From positions 1 to 45,352 of the forward strand of contig JAFUAD010000006.1 in NCBI GenBank assembly GCA_017460835.1: DNA of 45,352 bases, read 5' to 3'. Below are positions 26,286 to 34,641 of the stretch, piece after piece. Origin of the DNA: Oscillospiraceae bacterium. Lineage in GTDB: Bacteria > Bacillota > Clostridia > Oscillospirales > Ruminococcaceae. The notes beneath the pieces are model-generated. The model was not told where the DNA came from. It worked only from the letters and a program-made list of their open reading frames with translations, and made no database searches. The translations under genes were made by a program, and so were the position numbers. The stretch's first letter is position 1, and each line of letters begins with the position of its first letter.

Positions 26286-27602
26286 TCAGCCCATATCAGC
26301 CAGAATGTGATTTTCTTCTTCCGGCTGCTCATTGATCTGCGGCTCGTTTTCCTGCTTCGGCGGCTTGTTTCTCTGCTCGGTATACATCTTGTTGAAATCT
26401 GCAAACGCCTTGTCCGCTTCCTCAAACAGCTTTCTTCTTTCGCGGGCATTCTCCGCATTATCCAGCCATTCCTGATTAGCTGCCGCCGCATGCACAAGGC
26501 TGTCGAGCCGCTGCGTCATCTTGTAGGATTCATTCTCTGCGCGGAACATCGCGTTGATCTCATTAACCGCACGCTCGGTAATGCGGCGGAGTGCCTGCTG
26601 GTTTTCCTCCTCGCTGTAATCCATGCCCTGCTCGGTCGCATAGCGCATCTCTGCATCCTGACGGAAGGTTTCCAGCTCGCTGCGCAGACGGGTGATCATT
26701 TCGGTCAGGCGCTCGATATAGAGCTGCTGGAGCTCGACCTTTGCGATCGCCCGGCGTGCATCTATCTCAATGCCGATGAACTTTCTCAGCGGGTGATTAG
26801 ACGGAAGCTTTTCTGCGCCGGCAAAGCCGATCACATCAAACTGCTGCTGATATTTCTCCGGGATTGCATTCAGTCTGTCCCGGTGTTCTTCAAATTCATG
26901 GCGGCGCTTTTCATAGGCCTTTTCGGCAACGCTCAGTGAGGAAACGCCGGCATAGATCTGGTCAGCGGCACGGATTGCAGGCCAGAATACATTTTCGACC
27001 GTATCCTTTCTCAGCTCAATGATCTTTCTTGCGGTATCCTCGCTCTTGCCCTCGATCGGGCGCTTATGAACAACCAGAACGGCATATTTCAGAACCTCAT
27101 AGCAGACATCCGCCTTGAGCTTCTGGCCGTCATTCAGCGCCTCCTTCAGCTTGCGCACAAAGGGCAGAATCAGCGGGTCGATCTCATCCGCGCCGACGGC
27201 ACACGCCTCTGCCGCGGACATATTGACCGTATAAGCGCCGGTGACCGCTCTGATCATCGTGCGGTATCCCTGAAGCTCCGGCGGAAGGATATAGAGCCCG
27301 TCCTCAAGCGCGAGGCGGTTCTCGGTGACATATGCCTCCGAGGGAGTCGTTTCCCGCACGCGGTCCAGAATCTGCATATTGAAGTCGAAGGTTTCCTCAT
27401 TCTGCTGCGCGGCCTTCATCATCTGCGCCTCGAATGCCGGCTGCTGCAATGCGCCCAGCTCCTCGACGAGCTGATCCAGTGCGGTGCGGGCACCTGCCAT
27501 TTTCACCTGCTCGGCCGCGATCATCTGCTTCGGCGTGAGCTCCTGCGGCGCGACCGCCTCCTGCTCAACCTTTGCCTTTTTCTTGCTGCCAAAAATTCCC
27601 AT
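26286..27602 (-). CDS. Unknown helical protein starting MGIFGSKKK (cluster gene 5)
   Basis: A 438-residue, almost wholly helical protein. The N-terminus MGIFGSKKKAKVEQEA is short, hydrophobic then basic, a pattern seen in peripheral membrane-binding proteins such as Snf7/CHMP4 and PspA, though that is a weak resemblance. Residues about 25-75 and 230-420 are heptad-rich (LQQLYIERLTEMITRLRSEL, RRKLFEEADKAFADFNKMY), with a compact middle (GLYILPPELQGYRTMIRAVT). No catalytic motif. GGAGGAA precedes the ATG by eight bases. In the neighbourhood of a VPS4-like ATPase it is a candidate filament- or scaffold-forming substrate; this is inference and needs structure prediction. Confidence 0.72.
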   Translation of the reverse strand: MGIFGSKKKAKVEQEAVAPQELTPKQMIAAEQVKMAGARTALDQLVEELGALQQPAFEAQMMKAAQQNEETFDFNMQILDRVRETTPSEAYVTENRLALEDGLYILPPELQGYRTMIRAVTGAYTVNMSAAEACAVGADEIDPLILPFVRKLKEALNDGQKLKADVCYEVLKYAVLVVHKRPIEGKSEDTARKIIELRKDTVENVFWPAIRAADQIYAGVSSLSVAEKAYEKRRHEFEEHRDRLNAIPEKYQQQFDVIGFAGAEKLPSNHPLRKFIGIEIDARRAIAKVELQQLYIERLTEMITRLRSELETFRQDAEMRYATEQGMDYSEEENQQALRRITERAVNEINAMFRAENESYKMTQRLDSLVHAAAANQEWLDNAENARERRKLFEEADKAFADFNKMYTEQRNKPPKQENEPQINEQPEEENHILADMG

Positions 27603-27625
27603 AGAAAGTTCCTCCGTTTCCTCTA

Positions 27626-28111
27626 TTACAACATCCCGATCGGTTCAGACAGGATGTATGCGTCCCTGTTTCCGACTGCGAGCCGGAATTTGAAATCCTC
27701 TGCGGCGATCACGCCGACGCGCTCGCGGCTGACGGGCTTATCCGGCTTCAGCGTGACAAGCTGCTCCCGGCTGCCGCTGCCCATCCGCATCCGCACGCGC
27801 ATCGTGAATGCACGGTCGGAGGTCATCTGCTGGCAGACCAGATCGGACCAGAACACGGCATCGCTCCGGAGCTGGGAGGCGCCGGCGAGCGGACGCCATG
27901 CGCTGCCGGTATCCGAGACACCGTCTGCGCGCACCTCATAGCTGAATACCTGAAGATCAATCGTGATCTGCTTGAGCTTCGAGGCGCGGTATTCCTCGAT
28001 CATCCTGCGGTTTTCCTCGGTCGTGTCCCCGACGGTCAGCACCGGGAATCCGCAGACGGGACAGGTCGCCAGTCCCTCTGCGACGTCATGATAACAGCAA
28101 CTACACTGCAT
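27626..28111 (-). CDS. Zinc-ribbon protein (cluster gene 4)
   Basis: A 161-residue protein. A zinc ribbon at the N-terminus has ligands in CSCC (residues 3-6) and CPVC (17-20). A helix (ENRRMIEEYRASKL) connects it to a beta-rich domain of about 115 residues (ITIDLQVFSYEV, FTMRVRMRMG, REQLVTLKP) that I do not recognise. It overlaps the end of the coiled-coil gene by 11 bases and has an AAAGGTG site, so the two are translationally coupled and may form a complex. Cytosolic, with no catalytic motif. Confidence 0.75.
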   Translation of the reverse strand: MQCSCCYHDVAEGLATCPVCGFPVLTVGDTTEENRRMIEEYRASKLKQITIDLQVFSYEVRADGVSDTGSAWRPLAGASQLRSDAVFWSDLVCQQMTSDRAFTMRVRMRMGSGSREQLVTLKPDKPVSRERVGVIAAEDFKFRLAVGNRDAYILSEPIGML

Positions 28112-30311
28112 ATTGGTTCACCTTTCTTTCCGTATCTTCGATTACCAGAATATAGTCCTTATGCAGCCCCGCCATCAGGGCACGGACTGTTTCAAGCTCA
28201 GCGGCAAGCGCCTGCTGCTTTTTCTCCAGCAGCGGCATGCCGTTCTGCGCAAAGAATTCTGCGGGGATATTCGTGCCGAAAAGCGCCTGAACGCCCTCCT
28301 CATAGAAGCGGATCATCTCCTGACAACTCTGAATCTCCCGCTTCTGCGCCTCATACTGCTCCGGGCTGAATGCGCGGCGGTATTCCTCGATATCGTTGCG
28401 GCAGGTGCTGAGCTGCTGCTCGAGCTCCCGGCGGTTCGCTGCCATTTCATTGCGCTTTGTCTGAATCTCCGCGACCTGCTTTTCGAGCCCCTCCAGCTCC
28501 AGCGCCGCTGTCCGGGCGGCGATCTGTTCATCCTGGAGTGCAGCGGTGAGGGTATCGTGCTCCTGCTGCATGTCCGCGCGCTGCTGCTGCGCCGATGCGA
28601 GATCGGTTTTCAGCGTTTCCAGCTTCTCCTGAAGCCCGACGATATCGCTGTGGCTGAGCATCTCCTGCTTTTCGTTGATCTCGCGGATGAGACTCTGCTG
28701 GCGCGCGCCGAGCTGCCGGATGCGCTCCTCGACCTGTTCGAGGGTCTGCTCCTTTTCGGCGATTGCGCTCTCGAGCGCCGCGATCTGTTCATCGGTCTCG
28801 CGGCTGCTCTCAGCGATCTGATCGAACTCGCCCTGCTTCTGCGCAAGGATCTCCTCCTGCTCCGTTTTGCGGTCGAGCGCGGACTGCTTCTGCTCATCCA
28901 GCAGCTTGATCTTCAGGCGCAAAGCGGAGGTCTCCTTGTTGAATGTCTCCTCGGAGGACGACAGCTCTGCCGCCATTTCGGCGAGCAGCTTCTTCTGCGC
29001 TTCATGATCCTCCATTTTGCTGCGCTTTTCGTCGGTTTCCGCCTGCATTGCCGCGAGCTCGTCCGTCAGGGCCTGACAGGCGGCTATCGCCTCGTCGTAT
29101 GCGGCCTTTGCGGCATCGCGGGCTGCCTGCGCATCATCGCGCTGCTGCTGTGCCTGCTCCAGTGCCGCGGTACACTCCGCATTCTGAGCGGTCATCTCCG
29201 AGAGCTCCGCCCCGGCAGTCTCCAGCGCCTCCCGGACGGCATCGAGCGCATCCTTTGCGCTCCGGCGCTTCTGCTCTGCCTGCTCCTGCTCCTGCGTCAG
29301 CCGGGCAGTTTCCGTCTCCGCGGATTCCAGCTCGGCGGCTGTCTCCGCAAGATACTGCTTCAGCGATTCCTGCTTTGATTTTGCATCATCAATGAGCTGA
29401 TGCTTCTGCGCGAGCGCCGCCTCAATGCCGCCGTTTTCGCCGGTCAGCATGTCATATTCCGATTGCAGTGCTTCGAGCTGCTCCTGCCGTGCATGGGCGG
29501 CGCCGGAGACCTCGGAGAGCTTCTGCTTCAATGCGGCACAGGCCTCCTGCTGCTCCTGCACGCTCTGCTCGGCGGCGGCGACCGCATCCTGCAATGCATC
29601 GGATTCCGCCTTTACGGCCGAGAGCGCGGACTCCCGCTCTGCCTGTACCTGCTTCTGTTCTGCGATCTGCTCCAGCACGGCCTGCTTCTGTGTCAGCAGC
29701 CGCTCTGCGGCCTCCTGCTGATCGGCGGCCTCGTCCTGGAGGGCGTGCAGCTCCTGTTCAATGGCCTCGGCGCGCTGGATCGCGGCCTCCCGCGTCTGCT
29801 TCTCCTGTTCGAGCGCCTCGATCTGTGCGGCGAGCTGATCCGGATCGACGACGGAGAGATCGTCGAGGGCGCGGTGCAGCGCCTCCTCCTTCTTCCGCAG
29901 TGCGGTCAGGCCGGCGGTCTGCTCCTCCTTTTTCCGCACCAGATTCTCCAGCGAATCGAGCTCGCGGTTCAGTGCGGTGATTTCCTGCTCGCCCTCTGCA
30001 AGCTCTGCCTCGGCATCCGCCGTCTCCGCATGGCGTGCCTCCAGCTCATCGCGCAGCGCCTGCATCCGCGCCTGCTGCCGCTCGGTCATCTGCGATGCCG
30101 CATCCGGGGAAGCGCTCCGCAGCAGCACATGCGCCACGGTCCGCCACTTTTGCAGCGCGGTGTCATCCGCCTCAAGCTCGGCGGGGTTTGTGCCGGTTTC
30201 ATCCTGTATATCCTGCATCATATCCTGCATGACCGCGTACATCTCGCCGAGGGTCAGGGTACGCTCACGCTGTAAATTTTGCAGGCTTTGTTTTGTTCTG
30301 GCAAATAACAC
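28101..30311 (-). CDS. Long coiled-coil protein (cluster gene 3)
   Basis: A 736-residue protein. Residues about 1-75 are a helical globular head (LTLGEMYAVMQDMMQDIQDE). From about 78 to 660 it is nearly unbroken coiled coil, very rich in Glu, Gln, Ala and Leu, with many heptad repeats and a few short breaks. The last 70 residues (FYEEGVQALFGTNIPAEFF) form a second small head and end NQYAV. There is no Walker A or SMC signature, so it is not an SMC ATPase. The start is GTG at 30311 with GGGAGGG eight bases upstream; that site overlaps the stop of the Hsp70 gene. It could be a spacer or scaffold of 80 nm or so if fully extended, an estimate from length only. Confidence 0.82.
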   Translation of the reverse strand: MLFARTKQSLQNLQRERTLTLGEMYAVMQDMMQDIQDETGTNPAELEADDTALQKWRTVAHVLLRSASPDAASQMTERQQARMQALRDELEARHAETADAEAELAEGEQEITALNRELDSLENLVRKKEEQTAGLTALRKKEEALHRALDDLSVVDPDQLAAQIEALEQEKQTREAAIQRAEAIEQELHALQDEAADQQEAAERLLTQKQAVLEQIAEQKQVQAERESALSAVKAESDALQDAVAAAEQSVQEQQEACAALKQKLSEVSGAAHARQEQLEALQSEYDMLTGENGGIEAALAQKHQLIDDAKSKQESLKQYLAETAAELESAETETARLTQEQEQAEQKRRSAKDALDAVREALETAGAELSEMTAQNAECTAALEQAQQQRDDAQAARDAAKAAYDEAIAACQALTDELAAMQAETDEKRSKMEDHEAQKKLLAEMAAELSSSEETFNKETSALRLKIKLLDEQKQSALDRKTEQEEILAQKQGEFDQIAESSRETDEQIAALESAIAEKEQTLEQVEERIRQLGARQQSLIREINEKQEMLSHSDIVGLQEKLETLKTDLASAQQQRADMQQEHDTLTAALQDEQIAARTAALELEGLEKQVAEIQTKRNEMAANRRELEQQLSTCRNDIEEYRRAFSPEQYEAQKREIQSCQEMIRFYEEGVQALFGTNIPAEFFAQNGMPLLEKKQQALAAELETVRALMAGLHKDYILVIEDTERKVNQYAV

Positions 30312-30313
30312 GG

Positions 30314-31951
30314 TTACGGCCCTCCCAATCCGGTCAGTACGATGCTTTCAAACATATCCTTCAGCGTGGAAAGCCGGAGCGATGCTGTCGGCTTCGGGTC
30401 GCGCTGCGCCCTTTCGATGTCATAATTGTAGACATGCACCGTGATCCGGTCGCAGTTGTCCATCGAAAAGCCGATCACGACGACATTCCCGCAGGGGAGC
30501 GATTGCAGCCGCGCGGCAAACTCCGGCTTCGGGCGGACGTCGATCGCGGTGGACTCCCGCTTGCCGAAATTCAGCAGGAACTTGTCAATGCTGCCCGAGG
30601 TCATCGGCCACGGGTTGCCGCGGTCATCGAGGGCGAAATACACGCTGTCGGGCTCGATCTCCTGCCCGTAATTGATCGCGAAGCGGTTGAAGCGGCTGCC
30701 GTCGGAGTAGGTCGCGTAGGTGCCGATCGAGAACTGCGCAATGTTGCAGACGCTCAGCACATTGTCTGCAAAGAGCGCCGCACCGTGTGCGATCGCGGTC
30801 TCGCGCTGTGCCTCCTCGCGGATCATGCCCTTTGTCCGCTCGTCGATCTGTGCGATTTTGAAATAGTCATAGATCTGCTTCCGGACGAGATAGAAATTGC
30901 AGAAGCCGCCGACCAGCGCAATGCGCAGATTTTTCGTATCGTCCATATCGGCGGTGGTCTCATCGAGAACGCGCTGCAAAACCGGCGAAATGATCTGCTG
31001 ATAGCAGGTGTAGAGCTGGTGGTAGTCGATCTCGACCGGCTCGCCCTTGTATTCGAGATCGCAGAACAGCACCTCGCGCATTTCCTCCGGCGTGAAGATG
31101 AATTCATCCATCGTGTCCGCGATTTCCTCGGACTGTGACAGAAGCTGCTCCTCAAAGAGCTTCAGGAACTGGTTGAAATGGGCGTCGTAGGGAATCTTCC
31201 GCTGCGGGGTGCCGGTCGCCTCGCTGATCGCCAGCCGCGCGACTGCCTCCTGAAATGCGATGCCCGCCTCGCCGATTTCGTTGTCGCGGTTTTCGCCCGC
31301 GCCGCTGCGCATCTCCGGCTTGATCTGCATCTGCCCGTTCTGCCGGCGCACATTCACCAGCGCGGTATCGAGCGTGCCGCCGCCGTAATCGACGACGAGG
31401 ATTCTGCCGTCGAGCGGCTCATGATACTCCTGCTCGTAATTCCAGACGCAGAAGGCCGCCGCATTCGTCGGCTCGCTGACGATCTTCACATTCTCGACCA
31501 GATCGGTCATGCCCGAGCAGATATCCCGCAGCGTCCCGCGCGCATCGACGGTCTGGATGCTCTGGAACCAGCACTCCGGCGCGCCGATGACCAGCGTCCC
31601 GACCTTGTCCTCGCCCTTAGTATTCAGTGTATTGCTGATGACAAACCGCAGAAATTCCGCGGTGATCCGCTCCGGGGTGTTGACGTCATCATAGCCGCGC
31701 AGTGCCAAGTTTTCTGCGCTCATCTGCTGATTCAGCAGCATTTTGAAGCCGCGGAAGGTGATGGTATCCCGGCTTCCGACCCGGCTGCGCGCCGCATTGC
31801 CGCACAGATAGCGCGAGCGGCGCTTGTCATATACGACAATGGACGGGTAGCTGTATGAAAGAGCATCCGGCTTGACGGTTGCCGGCTTTTCCCCGTCATA
31901 AACCGACACCATCGTATAGGTACTGCCGAAGTCAATTCCGATATTGATCAT
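30314..31951 (-). CDS. Divergent Hsp70/DnaK-like protein (cluster gene 2)
   Basis: A 545-residue actin-fold ATPase of the Hsp70 family. Phosphate 1 is IGIDFGSTYTMVSVY (4-18), connect region VSEPTNAAAF (158-167), phosphate 2 LVVDYGGGTLDTALV (185-199), adenosine motif IALVGGFCNFYLV (344-356). The usual K71-type residue cannot be placed with confidence. After about residue 420 only 125 residues remain, which may be a reduced beta substrate domain (DSVYFALDDRGNPWPMTSG); there is no helical lid. It is far from housekeeping DnaK, and no DnaJ or GrpE is near. GGGAGTA lies before the ATG. It probably works as a regulated switch within the cluster rather than as a general chaperone. Confidence 0.85.
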   Translation of the reverse strand: MINIGIDFGSTYTMVSVYDGEKPATVKPDALSYSYPSIVVYDKRRSRYLCGNAARSRVGSRDTITFRGFKMLLNQQMSAENLALRGYDDVNTPERITAEFLRFVISNTLNTKGEDKVGTLVIGAPECWFQSIQTVDARGTLRDICSGMTDLVENVKIVSEPTNAAAFCVWNYEQEYHEPLDGRILVVDYGGGTLDTALVNVRRQNGQMQIKPEMRSGAGENRDNEIGEAGIAFQEAVARLAISEATGTPQRKIPYDAHFNQFLKLFEEQLLSQSEEIADTMDEFIFTPEEMREVLFCDLEYKGEPVEIDYHQLYTCYQQIISPVLQRVLDETTADMDDTKNLRIALVGGFCNFYLVRKQIYDYFKIAQIDERTKGMIREEAQRETAIAHGAALFADNVLSVCNIAQFSIGTYATYSDGSRFNRFAINYGQEIEPDSVYFALDDRGNPWPMTSGSIDKFLLNFGKRESTAIDVRPKPEFAARLQSLPCGNVVVIGFSMDNCDRITVHVYNYDIERAQRDPKPTASLRLSTLKDMFESIVLTGLGGP

Positions 31952-31965
31952 TTCTCTCTACTCCC

Positions 31966-33588
31966 TTATTTCATAAGCAGGTCTCGCCCGAATTTCTTGA
32001 CCGCCTCATAAAAATCCTTACTTGTTCTGTAATTCTGCGGCCCCAGCACATGCACGGTTCTTCTGGTCAGCTTCGAGGCTTCCGCATCCTCATAGGGCGC
32101 ATTCTCCGATTTGCGCAGACAATAGCGGATCAGCGTCGCTTCCTTATCCTGTGCGGCGGCCCCGGTCTTCCCCGTAATGATGATCTGGATCGCCTTTTTG
32201 CATGCAAGGTGCTGGTCGTCCGTGCCGATGCGGCTCTCTGCGTCATCGCGGCACAGGAGGAACAGATGATACAGGGCATACATAATGCCCTTGTCCCAGT
32301 TATTCCACTGCGGCTGCTTTTTCAGGTAATCGAACAGAATCCGCAGTGCCTTCTGGCAGTCCGGATTCCGGAACTCGCAGTATGCGGGCTCTGTCCAGTT
32401 TTCCGGGTGGAGATAATCCGGAGCCGCAAACGCCTCGGTCATCTCCAGCAGCGCGGTCAGCTCCTCCTCGGAGAGCAGCTTCTCATGGCCGCGCAGCACA
32501 GAGCGGTACTGCGTCAGCGTACTGACGAAATCCTGCCCGGACTCCGCACGCTGCATCAGAATCGGCTGCATGCCGGGCTGCATGGTATCCGAAAGCTGCG
32601 ACAAAAGCTGCCCCGGGTCGGTCAGGAGCTCCTCCTGCGCCAGCTCGGTGATGCGCAGCCGGAACGCGGGGTCCTCCAGATTCTGCACCAGAACATCCAG
32701 CATCCGGCGGGGATTGTCGCGGCAGCCGAGCGCCGCACAGCGGTCGCGGAACAGAATCGTGCTGTGCCAGCCCCACAGAATCGCGGCGAAAAGATCGGAT
32801 TTTCCGCAGTTTTCCCATTCCGGATGACGGAAATATGCATATCGCACCGCCGCACGGACATCCTCATAGGCCAGGGCATTCCAGCAGTGCAGGCGGTTTC
32901 CGAGCGCGCTGCGCAGCATTTCATAGCGCATCACGCGGTAGGTATCGGCGCCCTTGATCTGCCGGATCAGCTCCGGGAACAGATAGGGCTGAAGCAGCAA
33001 GCCGGGGGGAAGCCCGGTTCCCTTGCCGTCCTTTTCCTGCTCCGGCCAGCGAAACAGCGGATCGGCCTCTGCTGCCCGCGGCGACACCGTCAGAATCAGG
33101 ACATTGCTGCGGTTATGTGCGATCAGATCGGCAAGCTGGCGCTGGATATCGGGATTCTGCTCGGCAACGCGCCCCAGCAGCTCGCCCGGCATAGCCAGCG
33201 CAGTCGCATTCTTCTGCTTCATCACATTCAGCAGGGCGCGCACGCGGTCGGCGAGGCCGTCCTCATCCAGAAATTCCTCTCCGGCAGCGGCATCCCGCTT
33301 GGTATTGGTATCCTCGCGCTTTGAGAATAAGCCGCCGAACAGCTTTTTCTTCTGCTCGGGCTCCATTGCGGCGATGCTCTGGCCGCCGACCCACTGCATG
33401 CGGTAATCGTGGTCGCTGCCCTTCGGGGTATCGTACAGCAGGAAGATGTTGCGGAACTCCGGCTCAGCGCAGTAGATCCGGTAGCGGAGACAGGGCAGAA
33501 ACTGCATGCGGATCAGGTTCGGGGTATAGTAGCTGTCATCCGGGTTTGCAATCAGCAGGTGTACGAAGCCGTCTGCGGCAAGGAACAT
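31966..33588 (-). CDS. Unknown 540-residue protein, first gene of the cluster
   Basis: I do not recognise a family. The N-terminal 70 residues are beta-rich (FVHLLIANPDDSYYTPNLIRMQFLPCLRYRIY). A charged linker (KKKLFGGLFSKREDTNTKRD) follows. Residues about 130-200 (NVMKQKNATALAMPGELLGRV..., NRSNVLILTVSPRAAEADPLF) recall the second half of a P-loop domain, but no Walker A is present. The remaining 340 residues are helical and rich in Trp, Leu and Glu (LFAAILWGWHSTILFRDRC). Cytosolic. It follows the operon promoter directly, with GAGAGGTG ahead of the ATG. As first gene it may be the sensor or regulator of the set; that is a guess from position. Confidence 0.7.
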   Translation of the reverse strand: MFLAADGFVHLLIANPDDSYYTPNLIRMQFLPCLRYRIYCAEPEFRNIFLLYDTPKGSDHDYRMQWVGGQSIAAMEPEQKKKLFGGLFSKREDTNTKRDAAAGEEFLDEDGLADRVRALLNVMKQKNATALAMPGELLGRVAEQNPDIQRQLADLIAHNRSNVLILTVSPRAAEADPLFRWPEQEKDGKGTGLPPGLLLQPYLFPELIRQIKGADTYRVMRYEMLRSALGNRLHCWNALAYEDVRAAVRYAYFRHPEWENCGKSDLFAAILWGWHSTILFRDRCAALGCRDNPRRMLDVLVQNLEDPAFRLRITELAQEELLTDPGQLLSQLSDTMQPGMQPILMQRAESGQDFVSTLTQYRSVLRGHEKLLSEEELTALLEMTEAFAAPDYLHPENWTEPAYCEFRNPDCQKALRILFDYLKKQPQWNNWDKGIMYALYHLFLLCRDDAESRIGTDDQHLACKKAIQIIITGKTGAAAQDKEATLIRYCLRKSENAPYEDAEASKLTRRTVHVLGPQNYRTSKDFYEAVKKFGRDLLMK

Positions 33589-33655
33589 CTCTCTGCACCT
33601 CTCTTCTCATTTTTCGGCGGATTCCGGCTCCGCCGGACACAAACATTCAATTGTA

Positions 33656-33684
33656 ATTATACCATATTTTACCTACAAAGTCAA
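33656..33684 (-). promoter_or_regulatory. Sigma-A promoter of the eight-gene cluster
   Basis: On the minus strand TTGACT (33684-33679) and TATAAT (33661-33656) with a 17-base spacer and TGG before the -10. A short hairpin GGCGGA/TCCGCC lies in the leader (about 33616-33635). No other promoter was seen inside the cluster, whose gaps are all 24 bases or less. Confidence 0.88.
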
Positions 33685-33720
33685 TCCTTATTTTATATAT
33701 TTTGATGTTAGGCCATGATA

Positions 33721-33880
33721 ATCGGCAGGCATGACAAAATAATTCTCGCCTGCCGGAACAGGGGAGATGCCCCCATCCAACAGGCGAGAAAAATATCAAT
33801 TCAGAACAATCCGCTCGGCTGAGATAAAATACCCGGCTCCGCTCATTATGGTGCGAAGCGAATCGCCAGCGGGGGCTCCG
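33721..33880. repeat. Dispersed repeat locus R3
   Basis: A diverged reverse module A (33777-33815, CAACAGGCGAGA...CAGAACAATCCGCTC) is joined directly to the inner part of a forward module B (33815-33866, CGGCTGAGATAAAA...CATTATGGTGCGAAGCGAA). A hairpin TTCTCGCCTG (33743-33752) with CAGGCGAGAA (33781-33790) encloses GGGG/CCCC. The module B end lies inside scpA and supplies its last codons. Confidence 0.8.
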
Positions 33881-34637
33881 CGCCTCCGCGCCCGCGTTTT
33901 TGGCGGGAGCCGGTAAGGAGTGCATTGCGGTCCTTCATCACGATCTCCGTCCCGTCCTCGCTGATGCAGATGCGCCCGTGCCGCGTCAGCTCCAGAATCG
34001 CAAGAAACAGCGCGACCCGATCCGTCCGCTTCGTCAGGCCGTCAAACAGCTCGTTCATGTTCACGGAATCCACCCTGAAAAACTGCCGCAGCAAAAATAC
34101 CACCTTCGAGGCGACGCTCGTCACCTGATGATGCATCTGCACGACCGCGTGAATCTTCTCGCCGAGCCTGCCCTCTGCCTCGCCCTTCGGCATCCGCCGG
34201 AGCCCCATACTCTGATAGGTCTCCGAGAGCACACCGGGCTCGTGCGTGCGGCGATAGGTCAGATCGACCGGGAGGGCAATGCCCCGCCGGACAAAGAGCA
34301 GGTCACCGCAGAACTGCTGACGCAGCAGCTCCGCCGTGCGCTTGCAGAGCGAATACTCGATCAGCGCACCCTCCAGCTCCTTCTTGACCGCCTCTGCCTC
34401 CTCGCGCTGCGGGAGCAGTGCCGCCGTTTTCATCCAGATCAGCTTCGCCGCCATTGTCAGAAACTCGCCGGCGAGCTCGTAATCCTGCTCGGCACACTGC
34501 TGCATATACAGCAGATACTGCTCCAGCAGAACCGAAATCTCAATATCGTGAATATTGAGCTGATGCTTCGCAATCAGATGCAGAAGCAAATCCATCGGCC
34601 CCTCAAAGACCGGCAATCGAAATGACAGCTCCGGCAT
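33846..34637 (-). CDS. scpA: Segregation and condensation protein A
   Basis: A 263-residue ScpA, the kleisin subunit of the bacterial SMC-ScpAB condensin. N-terminal FEGPMDLLLHLIAKHQLNIHDI binds the SMC neck; YLLYMQQCAEQDYELAGEFLTMAAKLIWMKTAALLP is the following conserved helix; the winged helix near the C-terminus has FLAILELTRHGRI. The last 20 or so residues (GRGGAEPPLAIRFAP) are encoded by repeat R3, and the stop TAA is part of the module B text CATTATGGTGC read in reverse. The start is four bases after the stop of the metalloprotease gene. scpB, the usual partner, is not in the window. Confidence 0.94.
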   Translation of the reverse strand: MPELSFRLPVFEGPMDLLLHLIAKHQLNIHDIEISVLLEQYLLYMQQCAEQDYELAGEFLTMAAKLIWMKTAALLPQREEAEAVKKELEGALIEYSLCKRTAELLRQQFCGDLLFVRRGIALPVDLTYRRTHEPGVLSETYQSMGLRRMPKGEAEGRLGEKIHAVVQMHHQVTSVASKVVFLLRQFFRVDSVNMNELFDGLTKRTDRVALFLAILELTRHGRICISEDGTEIVMKDRNALLTGSRQKRGRGGAEPPLAIRFAP

Positions 34638-34641
34638 ACCG

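Noticed and set aside
28101-30311. SMC or RecN-type ATPase
   Set aside because: No Walker A at the N-terminus and no signature or Walker B motif at the C-terminus.
30314-31951. Housekeeping dnaK
   Set aside because: The sequence after the nucleotide domain is too short and divergent, and grpE/dnaJ are not adjacent.
22792-33588. Contractile injection system, gas vesicle or known phage-defence operon
   Set aside because: The AAA protein recalls those seen in such systems, but there is no sheath, tube, baseplate, GvpA, nuclease or effector gene.
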